Assembly (NCBI GenBank): GCA_963976055.1 | Contig: CAXBJB010000006.1 | Span: 1 to 64,000 of the forward strand | DNA length: 64,000 bases | DNA from: UBA1479 sp963976055 | GTDB lineage: Bacteria > Pseudomonadota > Alphaproteobacteria > Rhodospirillales > Casp-alpha2 | Direction of reading: 5' to 3' | Shown: in pieces, positions 18,257 through 27,288 of the stretch | How the letters are laid out: each line of letters starts with the position of its first letter | Numbering within the stretch: the first letter of the stretch is position 1 | Notes under the pieces: model-generated | What the model was told of the DNA's origin: nothing | Databases searched by the model: none | The model's input: the letters and a program-made list of their open reading frames with translations, nothing else | Position numbers and translations under genes: made by a program

Positions 18257-18317
18257 ACCGCCCCGCCCTTGTTTTGCCCGCTGGCCACACCCCCGGCCGC
18301 CGCCTAATATCGCTTCC

Positions 18318-18905
18318 ATGCTGTCGATCCGAAACCTCCGCGCCCGCCTGGTGCAGGTTGACGACCTGGACCTGGAAGCGGGCGACTGCATCGCCGTCAT
18401 GGGACCCTCGGGCTCGGGGAAAAGTCTCATGCTGCGGGCGTTGGCCGACCTCGACCCGGCGGAGGGCGAGGTCACCCTGGACGGCCATGAACGCATGTCC
18501 ATGACCGGCCCCGAGTGGCGCCGACAAGTGATGTATGTCGGCCCGGAATCGGGCTGGTGGGAAGACCGCGTCGGCGATCATTTCGAAGACCGGGAAGCGG
18601 TTACCGGCGTGCTCCGGCGCTTGGGATTCAAGGCCGAGACCCTGACCTGGCCCGTGTCGCGCCTGTCGACGGGCGAGCGCCAACGCCTGGCCATCGCCCG
18701 CGCCTTCGACCGCGGGCCGCGCGTGCTGCTGCTCGACGAACCCACGGGGGCGTTGGATCAGGCGGCGACGGCCCTGGTCGAAGGGGTCATCCACGACTTC
18801 CTGATGGACGGCGGCATCGTGATCCTTGCGACCCATGCCAAGGAACAGGCGGCGCGGCTCGGCAAGCGGCTGTTGACCATGACCGATGGCAGGCTGTCCG
18901 CATGA
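18318..18905 (+). CDS. fetA: ABC ATPase of FetA (YbbL) type
   Basis: A 195-residue short ATPase with Walker A GPSGSGKS, signature LSTGER (in place of LSGGQ) and Walker B VLLLDEPTGALD. It overlaps the permease gene by four bases (ATGA), so the pair is translationally coupled. The permease is of the FetB/YbbM family, which in E. coli makes an iron exporter giving peroxide resistance. Small size and the STGE signature match FetA. The metal or other substrate of this copy is inferred. Confidence 0.78.
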   Translation: MLSIRNLRARLVQVDDLDLEAGDCIAVMGPSGSGKSLMLRALADLDPAEGEVTLDGHERMSMTGPEWRRQVMYVGPESGWWEDRVGDHFEDREAVTGVLRRLGFKAETLTWPVSRLSTGERQRLAIARAFDRGPRVLLLDEPTGALDQAATALVEGVIHDFLMDGGIVILATHAKEQAARLGKRLLTMTDGRLSA

Positions 18906-19711
18906 CCAGCCAGGCCATTCCCCTGACCGCGTTCGACCTGGCCCTGGCGGCCCTGCTGCTGGTCGTCAACGGCGGGATTTCCCTGTGGCTCGGCCTCGGC
19001 ATTACCCGCTCGCTGGCCATCGCAGCACTCCGCATGACGGTGCAGCTGCTGCTGGTCGGCCTGGTGCTGAAGGCCCTGTTCGCGCAGCAGTCGCCCTGGC
19101 TGACGCTCGGCGTGGTGGCGATCATGGTCGGCTTCGCCGGCTACGAGATCATGAACCGCCAGGACCGCAAGCTGACCGGATGGTGGTCCTACGGGATCGG
19201 CGTCTCGACCATGACCTTCGCCGCCGTTTCCGTGACCTGCCTGGCCCTGACGACGCAGTTGAAGCCCGACCCGTGGTGGGACGCGCGCTATGCGGTGCCG
19301 ATCTTGGGCATGATCCTGGGCAATGCGATGACCGGGATCAGCCTGGGCCTCAACACCTTGTTCAACACGGTCGTCCGCGAACGCTGGGCCGTCGAGGCGC
19401 AGATCGCCCTGGGATATCCGCGCGAGGTGGCGCTCCGGCCCTTCGTCCGCCGCGCCCTCAAAACCGCCCTGATGCCGACCATCAATTCCATGGCGGCGAC
19501 CGGGGTGGTCGCCTTGCCGGGCATGATGACGGGCCAGATTTTGGCCGGCGCCGACCCGGTGGAGGCCGTGAAGTACCAACTGCTGGTCATGTTCCTGATC
19601 GGCGGGGCCACCGGGATCGGCGCCGTCCTGGCGATCTATGCCGCCGTCTGGCGCATCACCGATCCACGCCACCGCCTGCGCCTGGACAGAATTCAAGGGA
19701 CCGACCAATGA
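18902..19711 (+). CDS. fetB: ABC permease of FetB (YbbM/UPF0014) type
   Basis: A 269-residue inner-membrane protein with about seven hydrophobic segments. The family signature LGMILGNAMTGISLGLN and the later ALMPTINSMAATGVVALPGMMTGQIL are clear, as is the coupling segment VEAQIALGYPREVALRP. With the ATPase at 18318 it forms an iron-export-type ABC transporter. Its last codons overlap the start of the enolase-superfamily gene (19708), giving a three-gene operon with four-base overlaps. Confidence 0.86.
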   Translation: MTSQAIPLTAFDLALAALLLVVNGGISLWLGLGITRSLAIAALRMTVQLLLVGLVLKALFAQQSPWLTLGVVAIMVGFAGYEIMNRQDRKLTGWWSYGIGVSTMTFAAVSVTCLALTTQLKPDPWWDARYAVPILGMILGNAMTGISLGLNTLFNTVVRERWAVEAQIALGYPREVALRPFVRRALKTALMPTINSMAATGVVALPGMMTGQILAGADPVEAVKYQLLVMFLIGGATGIGAVLAIYAAVWRITDPRHRLRLDRIQGTDQ

Positions 19712-20790
19712 CGGAAACCATCACCGCCCTCCGCGCCCGGCCCGTGGTCGTGCCCATGCGCCGGCCGTTGGCGACGGCCGGCGGCGCGGTATCCGAAGCC
19801 CCCCTGGTGCTGGTCGATGTGGAAACGGCATCGGGCATCTTCGGCCGGGCCTATTCCTTCGCCTATCACGCCTGGGCCTTGAAGCCGATCATGGCGATGT
19901 ACGACGTGCTGGCGGATAAGGTGACGGGTAAGGCGCTCGACCCCCAGGCGGTTCAGGCGGAACTCTGGGCCGCCTTTCGCTTGCTGGGCGCCAAGGGCGT
20001 GGCGGGGCAGGCGATCTCCGGCCTTGACATGGCGCTGTGGGATGCGGCGGCCAAGGCTAAAGGGCAACCGCTCTACAAGGCCTTGGGGGCCGATGCAGCG
20101 GCCACGCCCGCCTACAACTCCAAGGGCCTCGGCATGATCGGCGCCGAGGCGGCGGGCAAGGAAGCCCGTGACCTGCTGGACGAAGGCTTCGGCGCCGTGA
20201 AGGTCCGCCTGGGTTATCCGACCCTGGAAGAGGACGTCGCGGTTGTTCACGCGGTCAAGGCGGCGATTGGCCCCGACGCCCGCCTGATGAGCGACTACAA
20301 CTAAAGCCAGGAGGTCGAGGAGGTCATCCGCCGGGTCAAGGCGCTGGACGGCGAGGGGCTCTATTGGGTCGAGGAGCCGGTGCATTACGACGACTTCTAC
20401 GGCCATGCGGCGCTGCGCGCGGTGGTGAAGACTCCGGTGCAGACGGGCGAGAACTGCTGGTTCCCCGGCGAAATGGCGAAATGCATGGCGGCGGGCGCCT
20501 GCGATTATTTCATGCCCGACGCGGGCAAGATCGGCGGCGTCACCGGCTGGATGGGCGCGGCCAAGCTGGCGGCGGCGGCCAACCTGCCGCTGTCGAGCCA
20601 TCTCTATCCCGAGGTCAGCGTCCACCTTTTGGCCGCGACGCCGACCCGCCACTGGCTGGAATACGTGGACTGGGCCGAACCTGTCCTGGCCGAAGCGCTT
20701 CCCGTGATCGACGGCCATTGCCGTCCTGCGGAAAAACCCGGCATCGGCATTGAATGGAACGACCGGGCCGTCGATAAGTATGGGGTCTGA
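19708..20790 (+). pseudogene. Mandelate-racemase-type enolase superfamily gene, interrupted by one stop
   Basis: The full frame would encode 359 residues plus stop, collinear with mandelate racemase, but codon 199 is TAA (20302-20304). The family has Gln there (DYNQS), so one C-to-T change of CAA explains it. The remaining frame is intact: metal ligands D196, E222 (VEEP) and E248 (GEN), and H298 and E318 in SSHLYPEVSVHLLAATP-x-x-HWLE, match the catalytic residues one place off mandelate racemase numbering. The second Lys of the K-x-K motif is Arg (K165-V-R167). A 198-residue N-terminal fragment would lack the active site. It is either a recent pseudogene, a readthrough case or a sequencing error. 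Confidence 0.88.
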
Positions 20791-20814
20791 CACCCAGCCC
20801 GAAAGTTTCCCGCC

Positions 20815-21771
20815 ATGACCGACACCATCGTCTTCCTCGACCGCGCCTCCCTCGCCCCCGGCACGGACCTGCGCGCGCCCGATTTCCCTCACCAATGGAT
20901 CGATCATGACGAGACCCGGGCGGGCGACGTCGCGGCCCGCATCAAGGGCGCGACCATCGTGGTCACCAACAAGGTCAAGGTGGGGGCCGCCGACATGGAT
21001 GCCGCGCCGGGGCTCAGGCTGATCGCCGTCTGCGCCACGGGCACGGACATCATCGATCTGGCGGCGGCCAAGGCGCGCGGCATTACCGTGTGCAACGTGC
21101 GGGGCTATGCGGAACACTCGGTACCCGAACACGCCTTCGGCCTGATCCTCACCTTGCGGCGCCAGATCCTCGGCTACCTCGCCGACGTGAAGGCGGGCAG
21201 GTGGCAGCAGGCCGGGACCTTCACCTTCTTCACCCACGAGCTGCGCGACCTGTACGGCACGCGGCTGGCCGTGGTCGGGCGGGGGTCGCTCGGCCAGGGC
21301 GTCGCCACGATTGCAAAGGGCTTCGGAATGGAGGTCGTGTTCGTCGGCCGCAAGGGCGATGCCGCGCCCGACGCCCCCCTGATCCCCTGGGACGAAGCGA
21401 TTGAGACGGCGGATGTGCTGACCCTGCACTGTCCGCTGACGCCGGAAACGCGCGGCATGATCGGGCTCGACGAATTCAAGCGCATGAAATCGTCGGCGCT
21501 GGTCATCAACACGGCCCGGGGCGGGCTGATCGACGAGGAGGCCTTGGTCCAAGCCCTGACCGAGGGTCTGATAGCGGGCGCGGGGATGGACGTCGTGTCG
21601 TCGGAGCCGCCGCCCGCCGATCACCCCTTCATGGCGCTGGTCGGGCGGCCCGACTTCATCCTGACGCCGCACACGGCCTGGGCCGGGCATACGGCGCGCG
21701 GCGCCATGGTCGAACAGCTGATCAGCAACATCGAGAATTTCCGGAAGGGCAGCCCGACCAACGTGGTTTAA
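20815..21771 (+). CDS. D-2-hydroxyacid dehydrogenase (glycerate dehydrogenase-like)
   Basis: A 318-residue NAD(P)-dependent dehydrogenase. Visible are VVGRGSLGQ of the dinucleotide-binding loop, catalytic Arg in NTARGGLID, Glu in SSEPPP and His in LTPHTAWA. The segment VCATGTDIIDLAAA is close to glycerate dehydrogenase/hydroxypyruvate reductase. It follows the broken racemase gene by 25 bases, so these may have served one 2-hydroxyacid route: racemase then dehydrogenase. A different paralogue sits at 55605. Convergent with, and overlapping by four bases, the DUF4126 gene. Confidence 0.88.
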   Translation: MTDTIVFLDRASLAPGTDLRAPDFPHQWIDHDETRAGDVAARIKGATIVVTNKVKVGAADMDAAPGLRLIAVCATGTDIIDLAAAKARGITVCNVRGYAEHSVPEHAFGLILTLRRQILGYLADVKAGRWQQAGTFTFFTHELRDLYGTRLAVVGRGSLGQGVATIAKGFGMEVVFVGRKGDAAPDAPLIPWDEAIETADVLTLHCPLTPETRGMIGLDEFKRMKSSALVINTARGGLIDEEALVQALTEGLIAGAGMDVVSSEPPPADHPFMALVGRPDFILTPHTAWAGHTARGAMVEQLISNIENFRKGSPTNVV

Positions 21772-22541
21772 GGCGTGGGGTCCGTCCCCGGACGTTTGGC
21801 GATGTCGGACGTCCCGGTGGTGGGCGCGTCCGTGCCGCTCTCCCCATTGCGGCCGCCCGGCGGGGACCAGTCGCCGGGACCGCCGGAAAATCCGGCCGAT
21901 CCCATGCCCCAGGCAGCCCCCTCCTGCTCCGGGTGGCGCAGGGTTTCCGGGTCCTTGTAGCCGCCGAAGAACCGGGCGATGCCGCGCCAAATCTTGGGCA
22001 CCAGCCAGATCACCAGCAGGGTAAACAGGCCGAGCCCGATCAGGAAGGCGACCGGGTTGAACACGGCCAGCGTCAGGCCGCCAAACACCAGGAAATCTTC
22101 GAATAAACTCATGCCCCAGTTGGTGAACGGCTCGGGCGAGGTGTTGATGACGGCGCGCGTTCCGGCCTTGGCGGCGTGGGTCCCGGCGGCGATCATGCCG
22201 CCGCCCAGAAGCGCCGCCACGGTCTGCAATTCGTCGTTCATGAAATCCAGCCCGCCCACGGCGCCGGCCGCCATGAGAGCCCCCGCCGGAATGCGGATGA
22301 AGGTGTGGATCAGGTCCCAGATGGAATCCAGGCCGGGGATCTTGTCGGCGAAGAATTCGATGAAATACAGCAGCGCCGCCGCCGCCAGCACCCAGGTCGA
22401 GGACAAGACGGCCATGCTGTCCGGCAGGGAGATCACGCCGAAGGCGTCGAGCCCGCCCAGCACCAGCACGGTGGCGTAGAGGTTCAGCCCGCTGCCCCAG
22501 GCGGAGCCCAGGGCGACGGCGAGGGCGGTCAACGGTTCCAC
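21768..22541 (-). CDS. DUF4126 family membrane protein
   Basis: Predicted 257 residues with about six hydrophobic segments in the first 190, matching the DUF4126 pattern (GSAWGSGLNLYATVL at the start, YFIEFFADKIPGLDSIWDLIH and ALLGGGMIAAGTHAAKAGTR). The remaining 60 residues are a soluble Gly/Pro-rich cytoplasmic tail. Function is unknown; the family often sits near metabolic genes. The TerB-like gene is 21 bases upstream on the same strand, so they form a unit. Confidence 0.8.
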   Translation of the reverse strand: MEPLTALAVALGSAWGSGLNLYATVLVLGGLDAFGVISLPDSMAVLSSTWVLAAAALLYFIEFFADKIPGLDSIWDLIHTFIRIPAGALMAAGAVGGLDFMNDELQTVAALLGGGMIAAGTHAAKAGTRAVINTSPEPFTNWGMSLFEDFLVFGGLTLAVFNPVAFLIGLGLFTLLVIWLVPKIWRGIARFFGGYKDPETLRHPEQEGAAWGMGSAGFSGGPGDWSPPGGRNGESGTDAPTTGTSDIAKRPGTDPTP

Positions 22542-22562
22542 GTTATCGGTTCCATGGGCGGG

Positions 22563-23039
22563 TCATGCCTTTTCGTCCGGGATGTGCGGCAGGTCGTCGA
22601 CGTAGAGGCCCAGGTCCTTCGGCTCGATCCCCAGCCGCGAACACAGGCTGACGACCTCGATCTGTTCGGTCAGATTGTCTTCGCCCTCGACCTCCAGGAT
22701 GCCCATGCAGACGCGCAGGATCAGTGACGCCGTCTCCGGATTGTCGGCCACGGGTTCGATGCGCCGGAACGCCGCCTCGCGCCCTGTTTTGGGATCGTTC
22801 TGGATTTCCGCGGTGTAGTCGTTGAACAGATCGACGGCCTCGTGCGGGTCGAACACCTGTAACTGCTTGATGGCCTCGACGATCTGGTCCAGGCGCATGC
22901 GTTCGGGAAACGTCACCTGCCCGTCGGCGGCGCAGACCAGGGCGGCGGCCGACATCACGGCCTCCAGGAACGGGCGGTTCTGGTGCCGCGCCATCTGCTC
23001 CCGGTACAAATCCGTCAGGGTGTCGAGCACGCCCGCCAT
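22563..23039 (-). CDS. TerB-like all-helical protein
   Basis: A 158-residue soluble protein resembling the TerB/DjlA metal-binding helical domain: FLEAVMSAAALVCAADGQVTFPERMRLDQIV near the start has the A-x-A-DG-x-[IV]-x-x-x-E pattern that binds a divalent ion, and a second copy-like turn GILEVEGEDNLTEQ appears later. In the tellurite-resistance group TerB is linked to stress responses, but no other ter gene is present. Co-transcribed with the DUF4126 gene downstream. Confidence 0.75.
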   Translation of the reverse strand: MAGVLDTLTDLYREQMARHQNRPFLEAVMSAAALVCAADGQVTFPERMRLDQIVEAIKQLQVFDPHEAVDLFNDYTAEIQNDPKTGREAAFRRIEPVADNPETASLILRVCMGILEVEGEDNLTEQIEVVSLCSRLGIEPKDLGLYVDDLPHIPDEKA

Positions 23040-23116
23040 TGCCCAATGCCTCCGTTGCTTCCCTCGCCTCGATTATTGGCCGAGGACGGGGGCGACGCAA
23101 CGGCTTAAGGGCGGGG

Positions 23117-23980
23117 TCAGTAGGGGGCGAGGGTCTTCAGGGTACCCGTCAGGGTGTCGGCGAATTCCTCCGCCGCTTCGTACATCACCCAATGGCCGGC
23201 GCCCTTGATGACGTGGAAGGGGGCGTCGGGCTGGAAGCTGTGGATGATTTCCCGGCGCTTGTCCAGGCCCTCCTGGCCCATCACCGTGATGTCGTATTCA
23301 CCCCAGATGCCGGCCATGGCGGCCTTGATGTCGGGCAGGGCGCGCAGCAGCCGGTCGGTCAGGGAGATCGGCCGCGAGCGGATGCGGCCGCGTTCCAGGT
23401 TGCGGCGATGAATGTGCACGGCCAGGTCGTCGATGTTGGCCGGGTCGCGCATCATGAGGATTTGCAGGTTGCGGCGCTGCAACTCGTCGATCTCGTCATC
23501 GGTCATGCCGTCCTCGGCCAGGGCCGTGCCCTGGGGCGGCGCGTGCAGCACGCCGAAGCCGCTGGCGCCGACCATGACGAAGCTGCGGCAGCGACCGGGG
23601 GTTTTAGACGCGACGACACTGCCGATCAGGCCGCCGAAGGAAAACCCGGCGAGGTGGAAGGTCTCGCCCGCGGGCACAAGCTGGTCCAGACCGGCGACCA
23701 GGATGTCGGCGATGTCGTCGGGCGAGGTCGGCTTGGGCGGGGCGCCGCTGTCGCCGAAGCCGGGGGTATCCGGGGCAAGCAGCGTGAAATGCGGCGTCAG
23801 CAGGGGAATGGCGCGATACCAATGGGTCCAGGATCCCCAGCCGCCGTGCAGCAGCACGAGGGTCGGGCCGCCGCCTTCCCAGCGGTGCCAGACCGCGGGG
23901 CCGTTGGGGCCGGGAGTTTCCAGGCGTTGGGCTTTGGCGGCGAGGGCCGCCACGTCTTGGGCGAGGGCTGCGTGGTCCAT
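23117..23980 (-). CDS. Alpha/beta hydrolase
   Basis: A 287-residue soluble hydrolase. LVLLHGGWGSWTHW gives the oxyanion loop, the nucleophile Ser is in LAGFSFGGLIGS (about residue 115), the acid is Asp in WGEYDITVMG and the base is His in GAGHWVMYEAAEEF. The substrate is unknown; the family includes C-C hydrolases, esterases and haloperoxidase-like enzymes. It is unrelated in detail to the dehalogenase-like enzyme at 12263, since the nucleophile here is Ser rather than Asp. The upstream TerB-like gene starts about 60 bases away. Confidence 0.88.
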   Translation of the reverse strand: MDHAALAQDVAALAAKAQRLETPGPNGPAVWHRWEGGGPTLVLLHGGWGSWTHWYRAIPLLTPHFTLLAPDTPGFGDSGAPPKPTSPDDIADILVAGLDQLVPAGETFHLAGFSFGGLIGSVVASKTPGRCRSFVMVGASGFGVLHAPPQGTALAEDGMTDDEIDELQRRNLQILMMRDPANIDDLAVHIHRRNLERGRIRSRPISLTDRLLRALPDIKAAMAGIWGEYDITVMGQEGLDKRREIIHSFQPDAPFHVIKGAGHWVMYEAAEEFADTLTGTLKTLAPY

Positions 23981-24010
23981 GATGAGAAAGTTCAGTCTTT
24001 CGGGCTGGTT

Positions 24011-24343
24011 TTATTCGGCGATGTGAATGTATCCGCGCTCGATGGCGTGGGTCAGTTCCTCATAAGCCTTCCGCGCTTCTTCGTAAATGTCGCGGTACTT
24101 GCGCAGGTTGGTGATCTCAGCGTCGGAGGGCGCTTCGCCCTCGGCGACGTTGGAGATGTTGAAGGCCGCCTGCAGGTAGCGGCCGCGCAGATGGGCCACG
24201 GCGCGGGCGAAGTTGATGACACGGGCCTCGGTGATTTCGGGAATCATCGGGCCGATGATTTCGCGGTTGGCCTGGGAAATCAGCAATTCGGCCTTGCGCA
24301 GGAACTGCTGCTGGCGGCGCAGGTCGTCTTCGTAGGAACTCAT
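24011..24343 (-). CDS. Conserved small helical protein, function unknown
   Basis: Predicted 110 residues, acidic, mainly helical, no signal peptide. A segment rich in Glu/Arg/Tyr (LRKYRDIYEEARKAYEELTHAIERGYIHIAE) could form a coiled coil. A conserved-looking EAPSDAEITNLRKY precedes it. I recognise no domain. It lies 30 bases from the alpha/beta hydrolase start and on the same strand, so it is probably the first gene of that transcript. Confidence 0.65.
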   Translation of the reverse strand: MSSYEDDLRRQQQFLRKAELLISQANREIIGPMIPEITEARVINFARAVAHLRGRYLQAAFNISNVAEGEAPSDAEITNLRKYRDIYEEARKAYEELTHAIERGYIHIAE

Positions 24344-24505
24344 GGCGTGCTCCCTGGGTGTTGGGCCTCGTTCGAGATTTTTAGCGGAAAGGTGGGGGAA
24401 TGTCTTTACCGAGGCCGACCTGTCCGGTTGCCGGCCGCGACGGCGCGGCGAGAATGATCGGGGCGAGACGCGGACGCGGAACGTCCGGAAAGGACGGACC
24501 CGGCC

Positions 24506-24580
24506 TCAGTCGGTCGGATGCGGGCCTTCCAACGGATGATCGCTTTCGCGGGGGGCTTGCGTGTGCTGGGCCTGTTTCAT
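24506..24580 (-). CDS. 24-residue peptide candidate
   Basis: ATG at 24580 is preceded on the minus strand by GGGAGAAG about five to seven bases away, a strong ribosome site, and gives a 24-codon frame ending at TGA (24508-24506). The peptide starts MKQAQHTQAPRESDHP and is rich in His and Pro, without a hydrophobic segment. TTGACA at 24746-24741 may be a -35 element for it. A real small protein is plausible but unproved. Confidence 0.35.
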   Translation of the reverse strand: MKQAQHTQAPRESDHPLEGPHPTD

Positions 24581-24757
24581 CTGTCTTCTCCCGATGAACG
24601 AACAACCCGGGCCAAGGTTCCAAACCCTGGCGCCGATGCCTCGTCCGACGTTTCCGCCACACAAGGCGTTTCCACCTTCTGGTAGCGTAGCAACAATGCC
24701 ATAACGAATCGTTAATTTCGATAATAAAATTCCGGTATTGTGTCAACGGAAGAAATT

Positions 24758-25783
24758 TTATATCGCGATACGGTGTGTTGTTTCGAACAGCGGGCCGAAT
24801 TCCCGGGTTTCCGCAAAGGCCGGCGGCAACGCCAGGCCGTCCTCGATGCCAAGCCATAGGCGCAGCATGTGCCGCTTCTCGCCGGACGCCGGATCGGGGT
24901 CCGTGAAGGCGGTGCGGGCGTGCAGGGTGGTGAAGTTGTTGCCGACCACCAGGTCGCCCGGCGACATTTCGAACGACAGATGGAAGCCGGGGTCGTCGCA
25001 AAGCGCGTCCAAAAGGTCCATGGCCTCGATCTGGGCCTCGGTCAGGCGAGGGATTTCGTCTGACCGCTGGGCCAGTTCGATGTAGTGGCGCTTGTACATC
25101 ACGAACCAGTGCCCGCCGTGGAACTGGAAGATCGGCAGGGCCTGATACCAGGGTCGGCCGGGCAGGGCCTGACCGCGGGCGTCGAAATAGAACGGCTCCG
25201 TCAGCACCTTGGCCAGATCGGGCCGGCGGCGGAGAATTTCGTTGAACACGGTATGGGCGCTGACGATCAGGGACTTACCGCCGCCCGTCGACTGCCGCCG
25301 GCACAGCAGGGCGAAGATGTCGCCGCCGTCGTTGTGGAAGGGCTGTGCCTCGTTGGTCTGATAGGTGCGCACGTCGGCCTGCTTTTGCAGGTTGGCGCCG
25401 GTGTCGCGAACATCGTGCAGCAGGGTGCGGCGGGCGTCCTGAATCTGCGGAATGCCCAGATACTGGCCCATGCCCCAGATCATCCGCCGGGCCTGTTCCT
25501 CGTCCAAATTCCCTAGTCCCGTGCGCAACAGGAAGAATCCCGTGCCGAAGGCGGCCTCGCGGCGCAGGTCGGCCAGGTTCTCGGCAAATGCGCCGACGGG
25601 AAAATCGTCGGCGGTCATGGTCAGGGGATCGCAGCCGGCGCTGGCGTCAAGCGCGTCCATGATGGCGGCGCGGTCCGCGTCGGACATTTCGACGATCCAG
25701 GAACGGGATCCGGCCAACTGCGGGCCGGTCCAACACGAGGCACCTTGGGCAGGTTGCAGGTTGTCGTTGGTTGTGGTGGGCAT
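24758..25783 (-). CDS. TauD/TfdA-family Fe(II)/2-oxoglutarate dioxygenase
   Basis: A 341-residue dioxygenase. The iron-binding facial triad is visible as H and D in QPFHNDGGD and a distal His in FTTLHARTAF; the 2-oxoglutarate Arg is in RHMLRLWLG. GRPWYQALPIFQFHGG fits the long plant-type clavaminate-synthase-like members of this family. It probably hydroxylates or cleaves a small organic acid; taurine is not implied. A stretch of AT-rich DNA lies downstream. The RsmB-like gene begins 36 bases upstream on the same strand. Confidence 0.88.
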   Translation of the reverse strand: MPTTTNDNLQPAQGASCWTGPQLAGSRSWIVEMSDADRAAIMDALDASAGCDPLTMTADDFPVGAFAENLADLRREAAFGTGFFLLRTGLGNLDEEQARRMIWGMGQYLGIPQIQDARRTLLHDVRDTGANLQKQADVRTYQTNEAQPFHNDGGDIFALLCRRQSTGGGKSLIVSAHTVFNEILRRRPDLAKVLTEPFYFDARGQALPGRPWYQALPIFQFHGGHWFVMYKRHYIELAQRSDEIPRLTEAQIEAMDLLDALCDDPGFHLSFEMSPGDLVVGNNFTTLHARTAFTDPDPASGEKRHMLRLWLGIEDGLALPPAFAETREFGPLFETTHRIAI

Positions 25784-25819
25784 GGTTTCCTCTCCGGCAG
25801 AGTAATTTTGTATACAATG

Positions 25820-27163
25820 TTAATCTGATTTTTCCAGAACTGAGCAGAAAAATCCATCGGTTCCCGTCGATGCCGGCGACAGGCGCAAAAAATCGCCTTC
25901 GTTGGGTGGCGGCCCGCCGACGGTTTCCGTCCAGACTTCGGCCAGCGGCAGGACCCGGAAACCGGGGACCTCGGCCATGAACCAGTCGATCTGTTCCTCA
26001 TTCTCTTCGCGCAGCAAAGAACAGGTGGCGTAGACCAGCCGGCCCTTGGGCGCGACCAGGGAGGCCGCCTGAACCATGATCAGGCGCTGCATTTCGATCA
26101 GGTGTTCCAGGTCGTCGGGGCGGAACCGCCATTTGGCGTCCAGGTTGCGCCGCCAGGCCCCGGTGCCCGTGCAGGGTACGTCGGCCAGCACCCGGTCGGC
26201 CATTTCGTGGTTGGCCTTGACCCAGCTGTCGTCGCGCGCCGCGACGACCTGCCGGCGCACCATGTCGGCGCCGGCGCGTTTCAGGCGTGGCGCCATGCGG
26301 TCCATGCGGTAGCGCGACACGTCGCAGGCGATCAGGCGACCGCGCGGTGCGCCGTCCCCGACACCCTTGTCGCCGCCGGGCCCGAGCGCCGCCGCCATGG
26401 CCAGGGTCTTGCCGCCAGCCCCGGCGCAATAATCGATGACGGTCATGCCCGGGCGCACGCCGGTCAGCAGCGCGATGAGCTGCGAGCCCTCGTCCTGGAC
26501 CTCGAACAGGCCGCGCTTGAAGGCATGGGTGCCGCCCAGCCGGGCGCGCGATTGCAGCCGCAAGCCAAGGGGCGACAACGGCGTCGGTTCGACCTCGATG
26601 CCATCGCCGGTTAATGCGGTCTGCACCTGTTCCCGCGTCGCCTTCAGGGTGTTGACGCGCAGGTCAACGGGCGCGGTCTGGCTCAGGGCCTGAAGTTCCA
26701 TCTCCAGCCGCCGCCCGAAGATGGCGCGCAGCGAGGGGCCCATCCACGACGGATATTCCAGGCGCACCCAGTCGGGCATGTCGATGTGCATGGGCGGGCG
26801 TCCGTAAAGGGATTCTGCCAGTTCCTGTTCCCGGTTGTTGAGCGTCGGCGGGCAGTGCCGGGTGCCCGAAAACAGGCGCGCCAATTCGTCCGGCGAGACC
26901 CGCTCGTAGACCGCCATCTGGGCCAGGACGCGGGTGCGCGGCGTTGAATCAAGCGCCACGCCCGTGCGCTGAATCCACCAGTCCAGGCGCGCGCGGTGAC
27001 GCAGGTTTTCATAGACGCGGTGCGTCACGGTGCGGCGGTCACCGGCCCCGGCATAGCGGCGGGTGCGGAAATAGGCGTCGATGACGGCGCTGGCGTCCTG
27101 CGCCTCGGCGGCGATCTGCGCCAACAGTTCAATGCAGGCCTGTACGCGGGCGCCCGGCGTCAT
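25820..27163 (-). CDS. RsmB/NOP-family rRNA cytosine-C5 methyltransferase
   Basis: A 447-residue SAM-dependent RNA methyltransferase. The SAM-binding loop is VIDYCAGAGGKTLAMA; the catalytic pair of Cys is in DVPCTGTGAWRRN and YATCSLLREENE, as in RsmB and related m5C enzymes. The N-terminal 120 residues are helical and NusB-like (AYFRTRRYAGAGDRR). The usual target is 16S rRNA C967, but other NOP2-type paralogues exist in alphaproteobacteria. It shares a strand with the dioxygenase. Confidence 0.9.
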   Translation of the reverse strand: MTPGARVQACIELLAQIAAEAQDASAVIDAYFRTRRYAGAGDRRTVTHRVYENLRHRARLDWWIQRTGVALDSTPRTRVLAQMAVYERVSPDELARLFSGTRHCPPTLNNREQELAESLYGRPPMHIDMPDWVRLEYPSWMGPSLRAIFGRRLEMELQALSQTAPVDLRVNTLKATREQVQTALTGDGIEVEPTPLSPLGLRLQSRARLGGTHAFKRGLFEVQDEGSQLIALLTGVRPGMTVIDYCAGAGGKTLAMAAALGPGGDKGVGDGAPRGRLIACDVSRYRMDRMAPRLKRAGADMVRRQVVAARDDSWVKANHEMADRVLADVPCTGTGAWRRNLDAKWRFRPDDLEHLIEMQRLIMVQAASLVAPKGRLVYATCSLLREENEEQIDWFMAEVPGFRVLPLAEVWTETVGGPPPNEGDFLRLSPASTGTDGFFCSVLEKSD

Positions 27164-27288
27164 GGATCGCGCTCCCTGGTGTCGCTGGATTGTTGAAGTG
27201 TTCTTCTTTGCGCCAGAGATTACCCGCCGGCCGGGGCGCGGGCCAAGGATTTCCGTCGACCGGAAAAGAGCGTGCCCCCAGGCAGGCG

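Noticed and set aside
19693..21990. 765-codon minus-strand frame opposite the racemase and dehydrogenase genes
   Set aside because: It is antisense to three features with recognisable motifs and has no family pattern of its own.
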